Positions 7,930-17,612 of a stretch of DNA of 28,027 bases are shown piece by piece. Positions within the stretch are counted from its first letter, which is position 1, and each line of letters begins with the position of its first letter. A program made the translations under genes and the position numbers. The DNA is from Rhodospirillaceae bacterium (lineage in GTDB: Bacteria; Pseudomonadota; Alphaproteobacteria; Rhodospirillales; Rhodospirillaceae): contig JAFGWD010000221.1 of the NCBI GenBank assembly GCA_016937315.1, positions 1 through 28,027 of the forward strand, given 5' to 3'. The notes under the pieces are model-generated. The model was not told where the DNA came from. It did no database searches and was given only the letters and a program-made list of their open reading frames with translations.

Positions 7930-10799
7930 GCGTCATTCGCCTTTCTGTCCGTGGCATCACCCGTTTGCGGAACAGGGGGATCAATCGCATCCAAAAGGCC
8001 ATGCCGAATTTGCTTGAGCTTTTCTTCGTGCGACACTTTCATGCCAAACACATCTTTGACATAGAACACGTCAACAACGCGCTCGCCATAGGTCGAAATG
8101 TGCGCCGAGTTGATTTGAAGCCCCAGATCACGCAACGCGGCAGTTACGTCATAAAGCAAACCCGGACGATCACGCCCATTGATTTCGATCAAGGTGTGCG
8201 CCGACGATGCGGTATTGTCGATCAAAACCCGTGGTGGCACCGTAAACACATTCATACGCTTCAGACCCCGCGCTGGTCGCGCCGCCACTTCGCGGCGGAT
8301 TTGCACATCGCCTTTCAAAACCTTGGTAATGGCTCGTTCCAGGCGCGGAATGTCGGTATAGGCTTCCCCATCCAAACCCTGTACCGTGAACACATCCATC
8401 GCCATACCATCAGAGAATGTGGTGATGCGGGCGTCCAAAATGGACGCCGAAGCCAGGACCATGGCCCCCGCGATTTTTGAGAACAAGCCGGGGTGATCAG
8501 CGGTATAGACCATAATCTCGGTGTGAGCGGTCTCGGGGTCGACGCGGCAAACCACGGACAGGGCCTCTTTGGCAGCATCGGCCGCACGCATAATGCGGGC
8601 TTGGCGCTCGTGATCTTCCGCAGAAAAAGAATACCAGTAGGCCCGATAGCCACGCTCGACATAACGCGTCACCAGATCCTCTGGCCAATCGGCCAACCGC
8701 GCACGCAGAGACTCCTTGGCAAACGCCTCTTGTTCCGCCGAAGCCCCCGCCAATGCCGAAGGGGCCAAACCACCGGTGATGCGGTCCAACGTACGGAGGT
8801 AGAGCGCACGCAGCAACTGAGCCTTCCAGGCATTCCAAATATCGGGGCCAACGCCGCGAATATCGGCACACGTCAAAATGTGCAACAAGCGAAGGCGTTC
8901 AGGGCTTTGCACCTGATCGGCAAAGTCCGCAATGGCCTTCGGATCGTCAAGATCGCGCTTGAACGCCACCTTGGACATAATCAGGTGATTCCGCACCAGC
9001 CAAGACACGGTTTCAGTTTCTTCCTCGGTCAAACCGAATCGTGGTCCCAACGTCAACGCAATACGGGCACCGGCCACTGAATGATCCTCGCCCGAACCCT
9101 TGGCAATGTCATGCAACAACATGGCGACATAAAGCGCACGACGTGACTGGATCAAGGGAAACAATTCGGTTGCGGTCGGCATGTCGTGGGCATATCGCCC
9201 CAATTCGATATCGTGCAGAATCCCCACCGTATGGATGGTGTGCTCATCCGTGGTATAGACGTGATACATATCGTATTGCATCTGCGCCACCACACGCCCG
9301 AATTCTGGGACGAAACGAGCAAAGACTCCGCACTCGTTCATCTTGCGTAACACACTCTCTGGGTTTTTCGGATGCGCCAGAATCTCCAAGAACAGACTGT
9401 TGGCGACCGCATTGCGGCGCAACCCTTTAACCCGTGACAGCTCCTCGGTAACGCGTTTCAAAGCATGGGGATGGATGTTCTGCCCCAAGTCCTGCGCCGT
9501 GTAAAACAAGCGCAAAATGTTCACCGGGTCCTTCGCAAAAAGATCATCAGAACCGAGACCCACGCGATTCTTTTCGATAACGAAACCTTCTGGCGTGGTA
9601 CGTTTTCGAGACAGCCCCAAACCAAAACGCAGCCGCCGCTTGTTTTGCTCCTCCAACACCGCGCAAACCATGCGCGTCAGGTCACCAACATCCTTGGCAA
9701 CCAAGAAATAGTGCTTCATGAAGCGTTCGACGGTTTTTTGCCCACTCCGCTTTTTATATCCCATGCGTCGGGCAATTTCTGGTTGGAGGTCAAACGTCAA
9801 GCGATCTTCGGCACGGCCGGTCAGGTAATGCATATGGCAACGCACCGTCCACAGGAAATTCTGCGCCCGCGAAAAGGTCCGCACCGCCTCTGGCGACAAA
9901 AGCCCTCGGTCCACCAAGTCCTCGGCCGAGGTGACGCCATAGGTGTACTTCGCGATCCAGAATAAGGTGTGCAGATCACGCAATCCCCCCTTACCCTCCT
10001 TGATGTTCGGCTCTAACACATAGCGGGAACACCCCGTCCGCTCGTGACGCTCGTCACGTTCCGTCAATTTTTGCTCGATAAAGGCCGCACTTCCACCGGC
10101 CACCACATCATCCCAATAACGACGACGGGCCTCGTCAAACAAAGCTTGGTCGCCCCACAGCCTCCGACACTCCAGAAGCGCGGTTTTAACCGTGCTGTCG
10201 TCCTTGGCCTGACGCACGCATTCGTCCGGGGATCGTGTCGAATGTCCAACTTTCAACCCCAAATCCCACAGGATATAAAGGGCGTACTCCACCACTTTTT
10301 CGTGGTAAGCGGTTGCCTTGTAAGGCAGTAGAAACAACAAATCGATATCGGAATGTGGGCTGAGTTCGCCGCGCCCATAACCGCCAACCGCCGCCAAAGT
10401 CAAGGTTTCACCGGTGGTCCGCACCCCCGTGCCATAGACGCGCTTAACCACCAATTCCATCAACGCATGCACAATGCGATCAACCAAAAACGCTTGGGCA
10501 CGAACCACCTGGGTGCCGTTTGCCGTGCCGGTTTCGAAACGACGCTGGATCTCTTCTGACCCGTTTTTCAACGCCGTCTTAAACAAAGCCAAAACGCTGG
10601 GACGTGCCTTTACCGCATCACCACCCGACGCCAGCCAAAGAGATTCCAGCCGCTCCACCATTTCATCACAGCGGATAATTTGTTCCGGATTCGGAATTTC
10701 CGCCAGAAACTCAGGCGCAATACCGGAGCACCCAAGACGGGCTTGATCCGCACCCCAGTCACACGCAACCGTTCCCGGGCGCATTGTCGTTGTGTCCAT
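7926..10799 (-). CDS. glnD: [Protein-PII] uridylyltransferase / uridylyl-removing enzyme GlnD
   Basis: GlnD senses glutamine and adds UMP to, or removes it from, PII proteins, thereby controlling glutamine synthetase and nitrogen regulation. All expected domains are visible in the 957 residues. The nucleotidyltransferase core is GGYGRGE (139-145) with SDID (150-153). An HD hydrolase motif, HDIAKGSGEDHSVAGA, lies in the middle, and two C-terminal ACT domains (starting near YTADHPGLFSKIAGAM and NGRDRPGLLYDVTAALRDL) bind glutamine. Both catalytic activities look intact. I use the ATG at 10799; an in-frame ATG at 10784 is possible. It overlaps murJ by 4 nt. mutS ends 110 nt upstream on the same strand, and the spacer holds a 14-nt AT-rich palindrome. 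Confidence 0.96.
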   Translation of the reverse strand: MDTTTMRPGTVACDWGADQARLGCSGIAPEFLAEIPNPEQIIRCDEMVERLESLWLASGGDAVKARPSVLALFKTALKNGSEEIQRRFETGTANGTQVVRAQAFLVDRIVHALMELVVKRVYGTGVRTTGETLTLAAVGGYGRGELSPHSDIDLLFLLPYKATAYHEKVVEYALYILWDLGLKVGHSTRSPDECVRQAKDDSTVKTALLECRRLWGDQALFDEARRRYWDDVVAGGSAAFIEQKLTERDERHERTGCSRYVLEPNIKEGKGGLRDLHTLFWIAKYTYGVTSAEDLVDRGLLSPEAVRTFSRAQNFLWTVRCHMHYLTGRAEDRLTFDLQPEIARRMGYKKRSGQKTVERFMKHYFLVAKDVGDLTRMVCAVLEEQNKRRLRFGLGLSRKRTTPEGFVIEKNRVGLGSDDLFAKDPVNILRLFYTAQDLGQNIHPHALKRVTEELSRVKGLRRNAVANSLFLEILAHPKNPESVLRKMNECGVFARFVPEFGRVVAQMQYDMYHVYTTDEHTIHTVGILHDIELGRYAHDMPTATELFPLIQSRRALYVAMLLHDIAKGSGEDHSVAGARIALTLGPRFGLTEEETETVSWLVRNHLIMSKVAFKRDLDDPKAIADFADQVQSPERLRLLHILTCADIRGVGPDIWNAWKAQLLRALYLRTLDRITGGLAPSALAGASAEQEAFAKESLRARLADWPEDLVTRYVERGYRAYWYSFSAEDHERQARIMRAADAAKEALSVVCRVDPETAHTEIMVYTADHPGLFSKIAGAMVLASASILDARITTFSDGMAMDVFTVQGLDGEAYTDIPRLERAITKVLKGDVQIRREVAARPARGLKRMNVFTVPPRVLIDNTASSAHTLIEINGRDRPGLLYDVTAALRDLGLQINSAHISTYGERVVDVFYVKDVFGMKVSHEEKLKQIRHGLLDAIDPPVPQTGDATDRKANDA

Positions 10800-10850
10800 G
10801 TTTCAGCAATCCCTGACAGCCCAAAGGGCGCACGCCAAAAACCCTAGAGC

Positions 10851-10864
10851 ATTCTTAGAAGAAT
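10851..10864. repeat. AT-rich palindrome upstream of glnD
   Basis: ATTCTTAGAAGAAT is a 14-nt inverted repeat (ATTCTT/AAGAAT with a 2-nt centre), 52 nt upstream of the glnD start in the 110-nt mutS-glnD spacer. It could be an operator or a protein-binding site, but it matches no consensus that I recognise with confidence. Confidence 0.3.
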
Positions 10865-10909
10865 TTGAAGCACCTGCACGAGCGCCGGAAAAACCGGCAT
10901 CTTTCGCAA

Positions 10910-13591
10910 TCAGCCTTCCCCTTCGTCATGCACCAAACCCTGAAGACGATAAAGCGCATCAAGCGCCTCGCGCGGGGTCATCGCATCGGGCACCAAATCC
11001 ACCACCGCCCGACGCAAGGGGTCTTCGCGCGATTTGGGGACCTTGGCCTGAGCCCGTGCGGCAGAAAACAGTGGCAGATCATCGGCTAGGCGCGTCGCTG
11101 CGGATTCTTTCTCTCCATTTTCAATGGTTTGCAAAACGGCTTCGGCACGCCCCACCGCAGCAGCAGGCAACCCAGCCAATCGGGCCACATGAATGCCATA
11201 AGAACGATCTGCAATCCCCGGCGCGATCTCGTGCAAGAAAACCAAGTCGTTCTTCCACTCTTTGATTCGCATGGTATAGGGCGCAAGGGCAGGGAGCTTA
11301 GCGGCCAAGGCTTTTAATTCATGATAATGAGTCGCAAACAATCCACGGCAGTGATTGACATCATGCAAATGCTCAACCACCGCCCAAGCAATCGCCATGC
11401 CGTCATACGTCGCGGTGCCGCGTCCAATTTCATCCAGAATGACCAAGGAGCGATCTGTCGCTTGATGCAAAATAGCGGCGGTTTCAACCATTTCGACCAT
11501 AAACGTTGAGCGCCCACTGGCCAAATCATCCGCCGCACCGACACGACTGAACAGGCGATCAACGACACCAATTTTCGCAGAATCGGCAGGAACGAAGGAA
11601 CCGATATGCGCCAGAATCGCAATCAACGCATTTTGCCGTAAAAAAGTGCTTTTTCCGGCCATATTTGGGCCTGTAATCAACCAAATTCGCGAATTCTCGT
11701 CAAAAACACAGTCATTAGAAACGAATTTCCCCGCATCTCGATCAGAAAGCGCCGCTTCAACCACCGGATGCCGTCCACCGCGCACAAAAAACTGTGTGTC
11801 ATCGGTGATTTGTGGCCTGATATAAGATCGTGACACCGCCAAATTTGCCAAACCCGCGGCCACATCCAAAATCGCCAGCGCCTGCCCAACACGCAGCAAA
11901 TCCATTGCACGACCAAGGACTTCACCGACGATGTCAGCAAAAAGGGTGAGCTCTAGCGCCAAGGCCTTTTCCGCCGCGCCACGCACCCGATCCTCCAAGT
12001 TTGAAAGATCGACTGTGGTGAATCGCATGGCGTTGGCCATGCTCTGGCGATGGATGAAGCGTGCCTTATCCGCAATCAGCGGCTCGGCATTTCGTTGCGA
12101 TGTCTCAATGAAATAACCGAGAACGTTATTGAATTTAATTTTTAACGACGCGATGCCGGTCTCTGCGGCATAACGGGTTTGCAGGTCCACGATCAGACGG
12201 CGACTGTCATCACGAAGCATGCGAAGCTCGTCCAACTCTGGCGCATAGCCCGTGCGAATCACGCCACCATCACGAGCCATCAATGGCGGCTCATCGGCCA
12301 TCGCGCGAGTCAAACGCTCGACCAAAGTACGGTGGTCGCCAAACGCGGCATGACAACGTAAGAGTCCTTCCGGCAGCAAGCCGTCCGGGCTTTCCACCAC
12401 CAAAAGTCTTTGGATCTCTGGCAACTGCGCCAAGGTGTCGCGAATCGCCAGAACATCACGTGGGCCACCGCGCCCCAATGACAACCGCGTTAAAGCCCGC
12501 GCCACATCTGGACAATGGCGCAACACGCGGCGCACGGCTTCGCGAGTCTCCGGACGATCCACAAAAAACGCCACATCATCCTGACGCCGCACAATCCGCG
12601 CCGGATCGGTCAAGGGCTGATTCACCCGTTCGCCCAGCAACCGTGCCCCCGGTCCCGTGATCGTGCGATCAATAGTGGCCAGCAAGCTACCTTTGCGATC
12701 CCCGTTTTGTGTTTGCACCAATTCCAGACTGCGCCGCGTTGCCGCATCGATTTCCATAACCGATCCACGCCCGACCCGAACCAAGGGCCGGACCAAAGGC
12801 AGCCGTCCGGCTTGGGTCAGCACCGCATAATCCAACACCGCCCCCGCAGCGGAAATTTCGGCTCGGGTAAAGGCACCAAATCCATCCAACGTCGCCACGC
12901 CGAAACTTTCCGTCAAACGACGGGCACAACTTTCGCTATCGAAACGAACATCCGGAGAGGGCGTAACAATGGGTTTTAACCGTGCCCACAGATCATAAAA
13001 CGTTGCATCTTCCAGAAGTCTTTGCGCGACCAGAATCTCGCCCGGAGCCAATTGCTCAATCAACGCGGGCAGGCCGGCTTCGTCGCAGGACCGCGCTGAA
13101 AACCCACCGGTAGACAGATCCAACCATGCCGCGCCGATCTCATCGTGAACACGACCCACCGCCAGCAAATAATTTGCCGTTCGCGCATCCAGAAGGGTTT
13201 CTTCCGTCAACGTTCCGGGGGTCACGGTGCGAATCACCGCACGCTCCACCACTGATTTGGCCCCACGTTTTTTGGCTTCTGCAGGATTCTCCATCTGTTC
13301 GCAAATCGCGACCTTGAAGCCTTTTTGGATCAAACGCGCCAAATACCCTTCATAGGCATGGTGCGGCACGCCACACATCGGAATCGGTTCGCCCTGATGT
13401 GTGCCGCGTTTGGTCAGTGAAATATCCAGAGCGGCAGACGCGGCTATGGCGTCATCAAAAAACATCTCATAGAAGTCACCCATACGATAAAACAGTAAAC
13501 ACCCAGGATGATCCGCCTTGATGCTGAGATATTGCTGCATCAAGGGTGTGACTTTATCCGCATCTTTTGTGGACAATATTTCCCCACTCAT
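10910..13591 (-). CDS. mutS: DNA mismatch repair protein MutS
   Basis: MutS recognises base mismatches and small loops and recruits MutL to start repair. The 893-residue protein is full length. The mismatch-reading Phe-x-Glu lies in GDFYEMF (F40, E42). The ATPase carries the Walker A motif GPNMAGKST (641-649) and the Walker B/signature segment DEIGRGT (720-726). The lever and clamp region between them is continuous, with no frameshift. The ATG at 13591 has AAGGTG just upstream. The gene is divergent from malic enzyme and upstream of glnD on the same strand, an order often seen in Rhodospirillales. The last residues are acidic (VHDEGEG), a common MutS ending. Confidence 0.98.
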   Translation of the reverse strand: MSGEILSTKDADKVTPLMQQYLSIKADHPGCLLFYRMGDFYEMFFDDAIAASAALDISLTKRGTHQGEPIPMCGVPHHAYEGYLARLIQKGFKVAICEQMENPAEAKKRGAKSVVERAVIRTVTPGTLTEETLLDARTANYLLAVGRVHDEIGAAWLDLSTGGFSARSCDEAGLPALIEQLAPGEILVAQRLLEDATFYDLWARLKPIVTPSPDVRFDSESCARRLTESFGVATLDGFGAFTRAEISAAGAVLDYAVLTQAGRLPLVRPLVRVGRGSVMEIDAATRRSLELVQTQNGDRKGSLLATIDRTITGPGARLLGERVNQPLTDPARIVRRQDDVAFFVDRPETREAVRRVLRHCPDVARALTRLSLGRGGPRDVLAIRDTLAQLPEIQRLLVVESPDGLLPEGLLRCHAAFGDHRTLVERLTRAMADEPPLMARDGGVIRTGYAPELDELRMLRDDSRRLIVDLQTRYAAETGIASLKIKFNNVLGYFIETSQRNAEPLIADKARFIHRQSMANAMRFTTVDLSNLEDRVRGAAEKALALELTLFADIVGEVLGRAMDLLRVGQALAILDVAAGLANLAVSRSYIRPQITDDTQFFVRGGRHPVVEAALSDRDAGKFVSNDCVFDENSRIWLITGPNMAGKSTFLRQNALIAILAHIGSFVPADSAKIGVVDRLFSRVGAADDLASGRSTFMVEMVETAAILHQATDRSLVILDEIGRGTATYDGMAIAWAVVEHLHDVNHCRGLFATHYHELKALAAKLPALAPYTMRIKEWKNDLVFLHEIAPGIADRSYGIHVARLAGLPAAAVGRAEAVLQTIENGEKESAATRLADDLPLFSAARAQAKVPKSREDPLRRAVVDLVPDAMTPREALDALYRLQGLVHDEGEG

Positions 13592-13832
13592 TTCACACCT
13601 TCGTACGGATTTATGGTCATAATCTCGCTCTCCACAAAAAACCCACTCCTGGTAATAGGGCTGGAACGCTGCCCCTTTTCGTAATTAAATTTCACGTAAA
13701 CCCCAACACTTTTCCGAATAATGTGATATACACGAAAAGCTCCCGAATCCTGTGGGGCCTCTGCAACGACTCGCCACAATCAAAAATAAAGCGAAAAACG
13801 CTAGCCAAAGCGCAGGAGACGAACCAATCATC

Positions 13833-15146
13833 ATGGACACATCAACCGATAAAAAAACTGATCTTGAGATCGCGGCCCTGGCCCTCCACACAATGGGGCG
13901 TGCGGGAAAGATCGAGATTTTACCGACAAAGTCGCTGAACACGCAGCGGGATCTCTCGCTTGCCTATTCCCCAGGCGTTGCCGCACCGTGCCTAGAAATC
14001 GAGAAAGACCCCGACACCGCCTATGATTACACCATCAAGGGCAACAGCGTCGCGGTGATTTCCAACGGCACAGCCGTCCTCGGGCTTGGTGACTTAGGGG
14101 CCTTGGCCTCGAAGCCCGTTATGGAAGGCAAGGCCGTCCTTTTCAAACGCTTTGCCGATATCGACGCCATCGACTTGGAAGTCGATACCAAGGATGCCGA
14201 CGCCTTTATCAATTGCGTCCGCTATCTGGGGCCGACTTTTGGCGGCATCAACCTGGAAGACATCGCCGCGCCGGAATGCTTCGTGATTGAAGAGCGCCTG
14301 CAAAAGCTGATGAACATTCCGGTCTTCCACGACGATCAACATGGCACGGCGGTTACCGCTCTGGCCGGGATGACCAATGCATTGTTCTTGACCGGGCGTG
14401 ATTTCGCTTCGGTAAAGATGGTCGTCAGCGGCGCGGGCGCAGCAGCCATCGCCTGCGTCGAGCTGATTAAGGGCATGGGTGTCACCGACGTAACAATGGT
14501 CGACACCAAGGGTGTCATCCACAAGGATCGCAAAGATCTGAACCCGTGGAAAACCAAACACGCGGCGAAAACCGATGCCCGCACCTTGGAAGACGCAATT
14601 AAAGGCGCGGATGTCTTCCTCGGTCTCTCGAAAAAAGGGGCGCTGACCCCGGCAATGGTTAAGTCCATGGCCAAAGACCCGATCATCTTCGCCATGGCCA
14701 ATCCCGATCCGGAGATCACGCCAGAGGAAGCCCACGCGGTTCGCGATGACGCCATCGTTGCTACCGGACGTTCGGATTATCCCAACCAGGTCAACAACCT
14801 GTTGGGTTTTCCCTACATCTTCCGTGGAGCATTGGATGTCCGCGCCACCACCATCAACCTGGACATGAAGCTAGCCGCGTCTCAAGCCATTGCCATGCTT
14901 GCCCGCGAAGAGCTTCCGCCTGAGGTCGCTGCGGCATACTCAGGTCGTCAGATGGTTTTTGGCCGTGAATACATTCTGCCCGTGCCGTTCGATCCGCGTT
15001 TGATCACGCGGGTGCCGGTCGCCATCGCCGAAGCCGCCATGAAAAGCGGCGTCGCGCAAAAACCAATTGCCGACATGGATGCCTATCGCCAATCCCTGAC
15101 GGAGCGTTTGGCACACACCATTTCTCTGTGTGCTCCATCAGCATAA
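13833..15146 (+). CDS. NADP-dependent malic enzyme, single-domain form
   Basis: The enzyme decarboxylates malate to pyruvate with reduction of NAD(P)+, linking the TCA cycle to gluconeogenesis and NADPH supply. The 437-residue product shows LAYSPGVAAPC near the N-terminus, VFHDDQHGTAVTALA at the metal and substrate site, and the Rossmann motif GAGAAA. It lacks the C-terminal phosphotransacetylase-like domain found in long MaeB proteins. The frame is open upstream to a GTG at 13752, but I chose the ATG at 13833 because AGGAG lies 14 nt before it and homologous proteins begin close to LEIAALALH. A strong terminator follows at 15176. The gene is divergent from mutS, and the 241-nt spacer must hold both promoters. 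Confidence 0.93.
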   Translation: MDTSTDKKTDLEIAALALHTMGRAGKIEILPTKSLNTQRDLSLAYSPGVAAPCLEIEKDPDTAYDYTIKGNSVAVISNGTAVLGLGDLGALASKPVMEGKAVLFKRFADIDAIDLEVDTKDADAFINCVRYLGPTFGGINLEDIAAPECFVIEERLQKLMNIPVFHDDQHGTAVTALAGMTNALFLTGRDFASVKMVVSGAGAAAIACVELIKGMGVTDVTMVDTKGVIHKDRKDLNPWKTKHAAKTDARTLEDAIKGADVFLGLSKKGALTPAMVKSMAKDPIIFAMANPDPEITPEEAHAVRDDAIVATGRSDYPNQVNNLLGFPYIFRGALDVRATTINLDMKLAASQAIAMLAREELPPEVAAAYSGRQMVFGREYILPVPFDPRLITRVPVAIAEAAMKSGVAQKPIADMDAYRQSLTERLAHTISLCAPSA

Positions 15147-15175
15147 AGGCTCCATGCCGCCTTGCTTATCAAGCC

Positions 15176-15210
15176 AAACGCGGCGAGGGTTTTCTCGCCG
15201 CGTTTTTCTT
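15176..15210 (+). terminator. Rho-independent terminator after malic enzyme gene
   Basis: A perfect stem AAACGCGGCGAG/CTCGCCGCGTTT (12 bp including A-T pairs) with a GGTTTT loop is followed by TTTTTCTTTTC on the plus strand, 29 nt after the stop codon. This is a textbook intrinsic terminator and separates the malic enzyme unit from phoR. Confidence 0.9.
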
Positions 15211-15353
15211 TTCAAAAAATCGTCATCGGAACGCACCATCAATGTGTGCGAGACTCATCGGCCATCTTGTGGGTTTAACGTTAACGAAACACACGCCATA
15301 TTTTTCCGGCAAAGACGATGCCATCGAGCGAAAACGCGGGACAAGGACTGATC

Positions 15354-16862
15354 ATGGGCGGCCCAACGGACCCACACGAACAAATGACCGAACCAAACAC
15401 CGAGGACACGTCTGTAACCCCCTCTCTGGGTCGGCCGACGGTCCTTGGCCGCGCCTTTCGCTGGTTTACCTTGGCCCTCCTGCCTTCTGCTTTAATTTTA
15501 ACGGCTTTAATCACCATAAAGCGCCTTTCCATGATGGATGCTGGGCTGGCTTTTCTGTCAATTGCCGGGCTCACCGCCCTGTTCTCCCTGGCACCTCTGA
15601 TTGATCTGTCTCGTCTGTTGCGATTCGTTCAAGATCTCTCCCAAGGATCTTCACCGCCAACACCCGAAATGCGGACCCAAGGCGTGGCAGCCGCCGCAGC
15701 CTTCGCCCTTTCCCAAATGCGCCGAGAAATGCGCCGTTCACTCGCCGCATCAGACCAATCCGCACGGTCTCTTGAAGACGTCTTCGACGCCCTCCCCGAT
15801 GCCGTGGTCATGCTGGACACCAATCACTGTGTGGTTCGTGCCAATATGGCCGCCCGGAATCTCTTTGGACGCAATCTGACTGGACGTGATGTCTCCAGCT
15901 TGGTGCGCCACCCGCCGATTCTGGAAGCCCTTGACCAAATCGGAAACGGTGGGCGTGAACTGGAATTTTCCCTGCCCATTCCGGTGGAACGCCGCTTTAT
16001 CGTCAGTATCCGGCCTCTTCCTGATGAACTGGCTGGCAACGCCGCCATCCTGATTGCCTTTCACGACATCACAACAATCCGCCGCATGGAACAAATGCGT
16101 GCCGATTTTGTCGCCAATGCCAGTCATGAACTGCGAACGCCTTTGTCGTCCCTGATCGGCTTCATCGACACCCTGCGCGGTCCTGCCCATGACGACACGG
16201 AGGCCCGGGATCGCTTTCTTGGCATCATGGCAGAACAGGCCGCACGCATGGCACGCCTGATCGAAGACCTGCTGTCCTTGTCGCGAATCGAGCTCAACGA
16301 GCACACACAACCGTCACAAGAAGTTGATATCCGGCGTGTCATTTCGTCGGTTATCGAAAGCCTGGAACCAAAGGCACAAGCCCGTAAGGTCACCGTCTCC
16401 GTCACGGCACCGAAGACTCTACCGCCCGTGCGCGGCGAGGCCGACGAACTCACTCAAGTGTTTCAAAACCTGATCGAGAACGCCATAAAATATACGCTTG
16501 CCGAAACCGACATTACGATCAGCATTGCTGCCCTGGATCGTGGCCCCGTTAGCATGCCCCGAGATACACAAGGCCCGGTGGTTGCTGTCGCGGTACGAGA
16601 CCACGGCGAAGGCATTGCCCAAGACCACATTCCCCGCCTTACCGAACGATTTTACCGCGTCGATTCCGCCCGTTCTCGTAAAATGGGCGGAACCGGTCTG
16701 GGCTTGGCCATCGTCAAGCACGTGATGAGCCGCCACCGTGGGGTCTTGACCATCGACAGTTCCCTGGGCCAAGGCAGCATCTTCACCGCCTATCTGCCAA
16801 TCGCCCAACCCCTTTCCACCCATTCGGATTCCCCTTCGCATCGCCTGCAACAACAGGCCTAG
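15354..16862 (+). CDS. phoR: Phosphate regulon sensor histidine kinase PhoR
   Basis: This 502-residue membrane kinase has two N-terminal transmembrane helices (about 36-56 and 62-82), a PAS-like domain (about 138-245) and a HisKA domain with the phospho-accepting His258 in ASHELRTP. The HATPase domain shows an N box (QNLIENAIKY, N376), a G1 box (DHGEG, 416-420) and a G2 box (GGTGLGLAI, from 445). The PhoR assignment rests on this architecture, the characteristic FVANASHELRTPL...GFIDTLRG sequence and the adjacent phoU. PhoR is expected to phosphorylate PhoB under phosphate limitation. The ATG at 15354 has AAGGA at an ideal 6-nt spacing; an in-frame ATG at 15318 would add 12 residues but lacks such a site. 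No pst genes lie between phoR and phoU. Confidence 0.92.
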   Translation: MGGPTDPHEQMTEPNTEDTSVTPSLGRPTVLGRAFRWFTLALLPSALILTALITIKRLSMMDAGLAFLSIAGLTALFSLAPLIDLSRLLRFVQDLSQGSSPPTPEMRTQGVAAAAAFALSQMRREMRRSLAASDQSARSLEDVFDALPDAVVMLDTNHCVVRANMAARNLFGRNLTGRDVSSLVRHPPILEALDQIGNGGRELEFSLPIPVERRFIVSIRPLPDELAGNAAILIAFHDITTIRRMEQMRADFVANASHELRTPLSSLIGFIDTLRGPAHDDTEARDRFLGIMAEQAARMARLIEDLLSLSRIELNEHTQPSQEVDIRRVISSVIESLEPKAQARKVTVSVTAPKTLPPVRGEADELTQVFQNLIENAIKYTLAETDITISIAALDRGPVSMPRDTQGPVVAVAVRDHGEGIAQDHIPRLTERFYRVDSARSRKMGGTGLGLAIVKHVMSRHRGVLTIDSSLGQGSIFTAYLPIAQPLSTHSDSPSHRLQQQA

Positions 16863-16880
16863 ACACCACCCGAGGACATC

Positions 16881-17612
16881 ATGCCCAACCTGAACTTGCC
16901 ACACACCACCAAGGCTTTGGACCGTGAACTGGCCGACCTCTTGAAATCCATCGCCCGGATTGGCGGTATGGCGGAAAACCAGATTGAAGAGGCCGCACGC
17001 GCTCTTCTGGAACGCGATGATCGCTTGGCCGCCGAGGTCATCAAACGTGACCAGGAAATCGACCGCTTGGAAGCCGAGATCCATCAAAAGACACTGCACC
17101 TTCTGGCTCTGCGTGCACCCGTCGCGGATGATCTGCGACTCGTGATCAGTGCCCTTTCCGCCGCCAGTGCCTTTGAACGCGTGGCCGACTACGCCGCCAA
17201 TGCCGCCAAACGATCCATGGTTTTGAACACTCAGCCCATGGTCCCGGCCTCCCGTGCCGTGGTCCGCTTGATGCAAATGGTCAAACGTCAGCTTCACGCC
17301 GCCACCAACGCCTTCGTCGAAGGCGATGCACAACAAGCGGTCGCCGTTTGGGAGCATGACGACGAAATCGACGCGATTTATTCCAGCCTGTTCCGAGAGA
17401 TTCTCACCTACATGATGGAAGACCCGCGCCAGATCTCGGCATGCACCCACTTGTTATTTATCGCAAAAAATGTTGAGCGGGTCGGTGATCACAGCACCAA
17501 CGTTGCCGAACTCACCTATTTCATGGTTACCGGCAAACAACTGCGTGATCGCCCAAAAGCCGATATCACCACATCTCTGGCACCCAATCCAAACGACATA
17601 ATACCGGACTAA
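16881..17612 (+). CDS. phoU: Phosphate signalling protein PhoU
   Basis: PhoU is a cytoplasmic, mostly helical protein with two tandem PhoU repeats that conveys the state of the Pst transporter to PhoR and keeps the regulon off when phosphate is plentiful. The 243-residue length is normal. The repeats can be seen as parallel segments around 30-100 (DDRLAAEVIKRDQEIDRLE, then LRLVISALSAASAFERVADYAANAAKRS) and 130-210 (ending in THLLFIAKNVERVGDHSTNVAE), each with the conserved E/DR..D..N metal-binding pattern. It starts 18 nt after the phoR stop and is clearly in the same operon. The usual next gene, phoB, is absent; a gene-free stretch and a DUF6119 gene follow. Confidence 0.96.
   Translation: MPNLNLPHTTKALDRELADLLKSIARIGGMAENQIEEAARALLERDDRLAAEVIKRDQEIDRLEAEIHQKTLHLLALRAPVADDLRLVISALSAASAFERVADYAANAAKRSMVLNTQPMVPASRAVVRLMQMVKRQLHAATNAFVEGDAQQAVAVWEHDDEIDAIYSSLFREILTYMMEDPRQISACTHLLFIAKNVERVGDHSTNVAELTYFMVTGKQLRDRPKADITTSLAPNPNDIIPD

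Noticed and set aside
13752..13832. N-terminal extension of malic enzyme from a GTG at 13752
   Set aside because: The extra 27 residues are low in conserved content, and AGGAG precedes the ATG at 13833.
15275..15284. TTAACGTTAA upstream of phoR as a CtrA or Pho box
   Set aside because: CtrA sites need two TTAA units with a 7-nt spacer, and no tandem Pho-box half-sites are present; the palindrome is too short to interpret.
16419..17450. A 343-codon minus-strand frame across phoR and phoU
   Set aside because: It overlaps two clear genes on the opposite strand, and its translation resembles no protein family I know.
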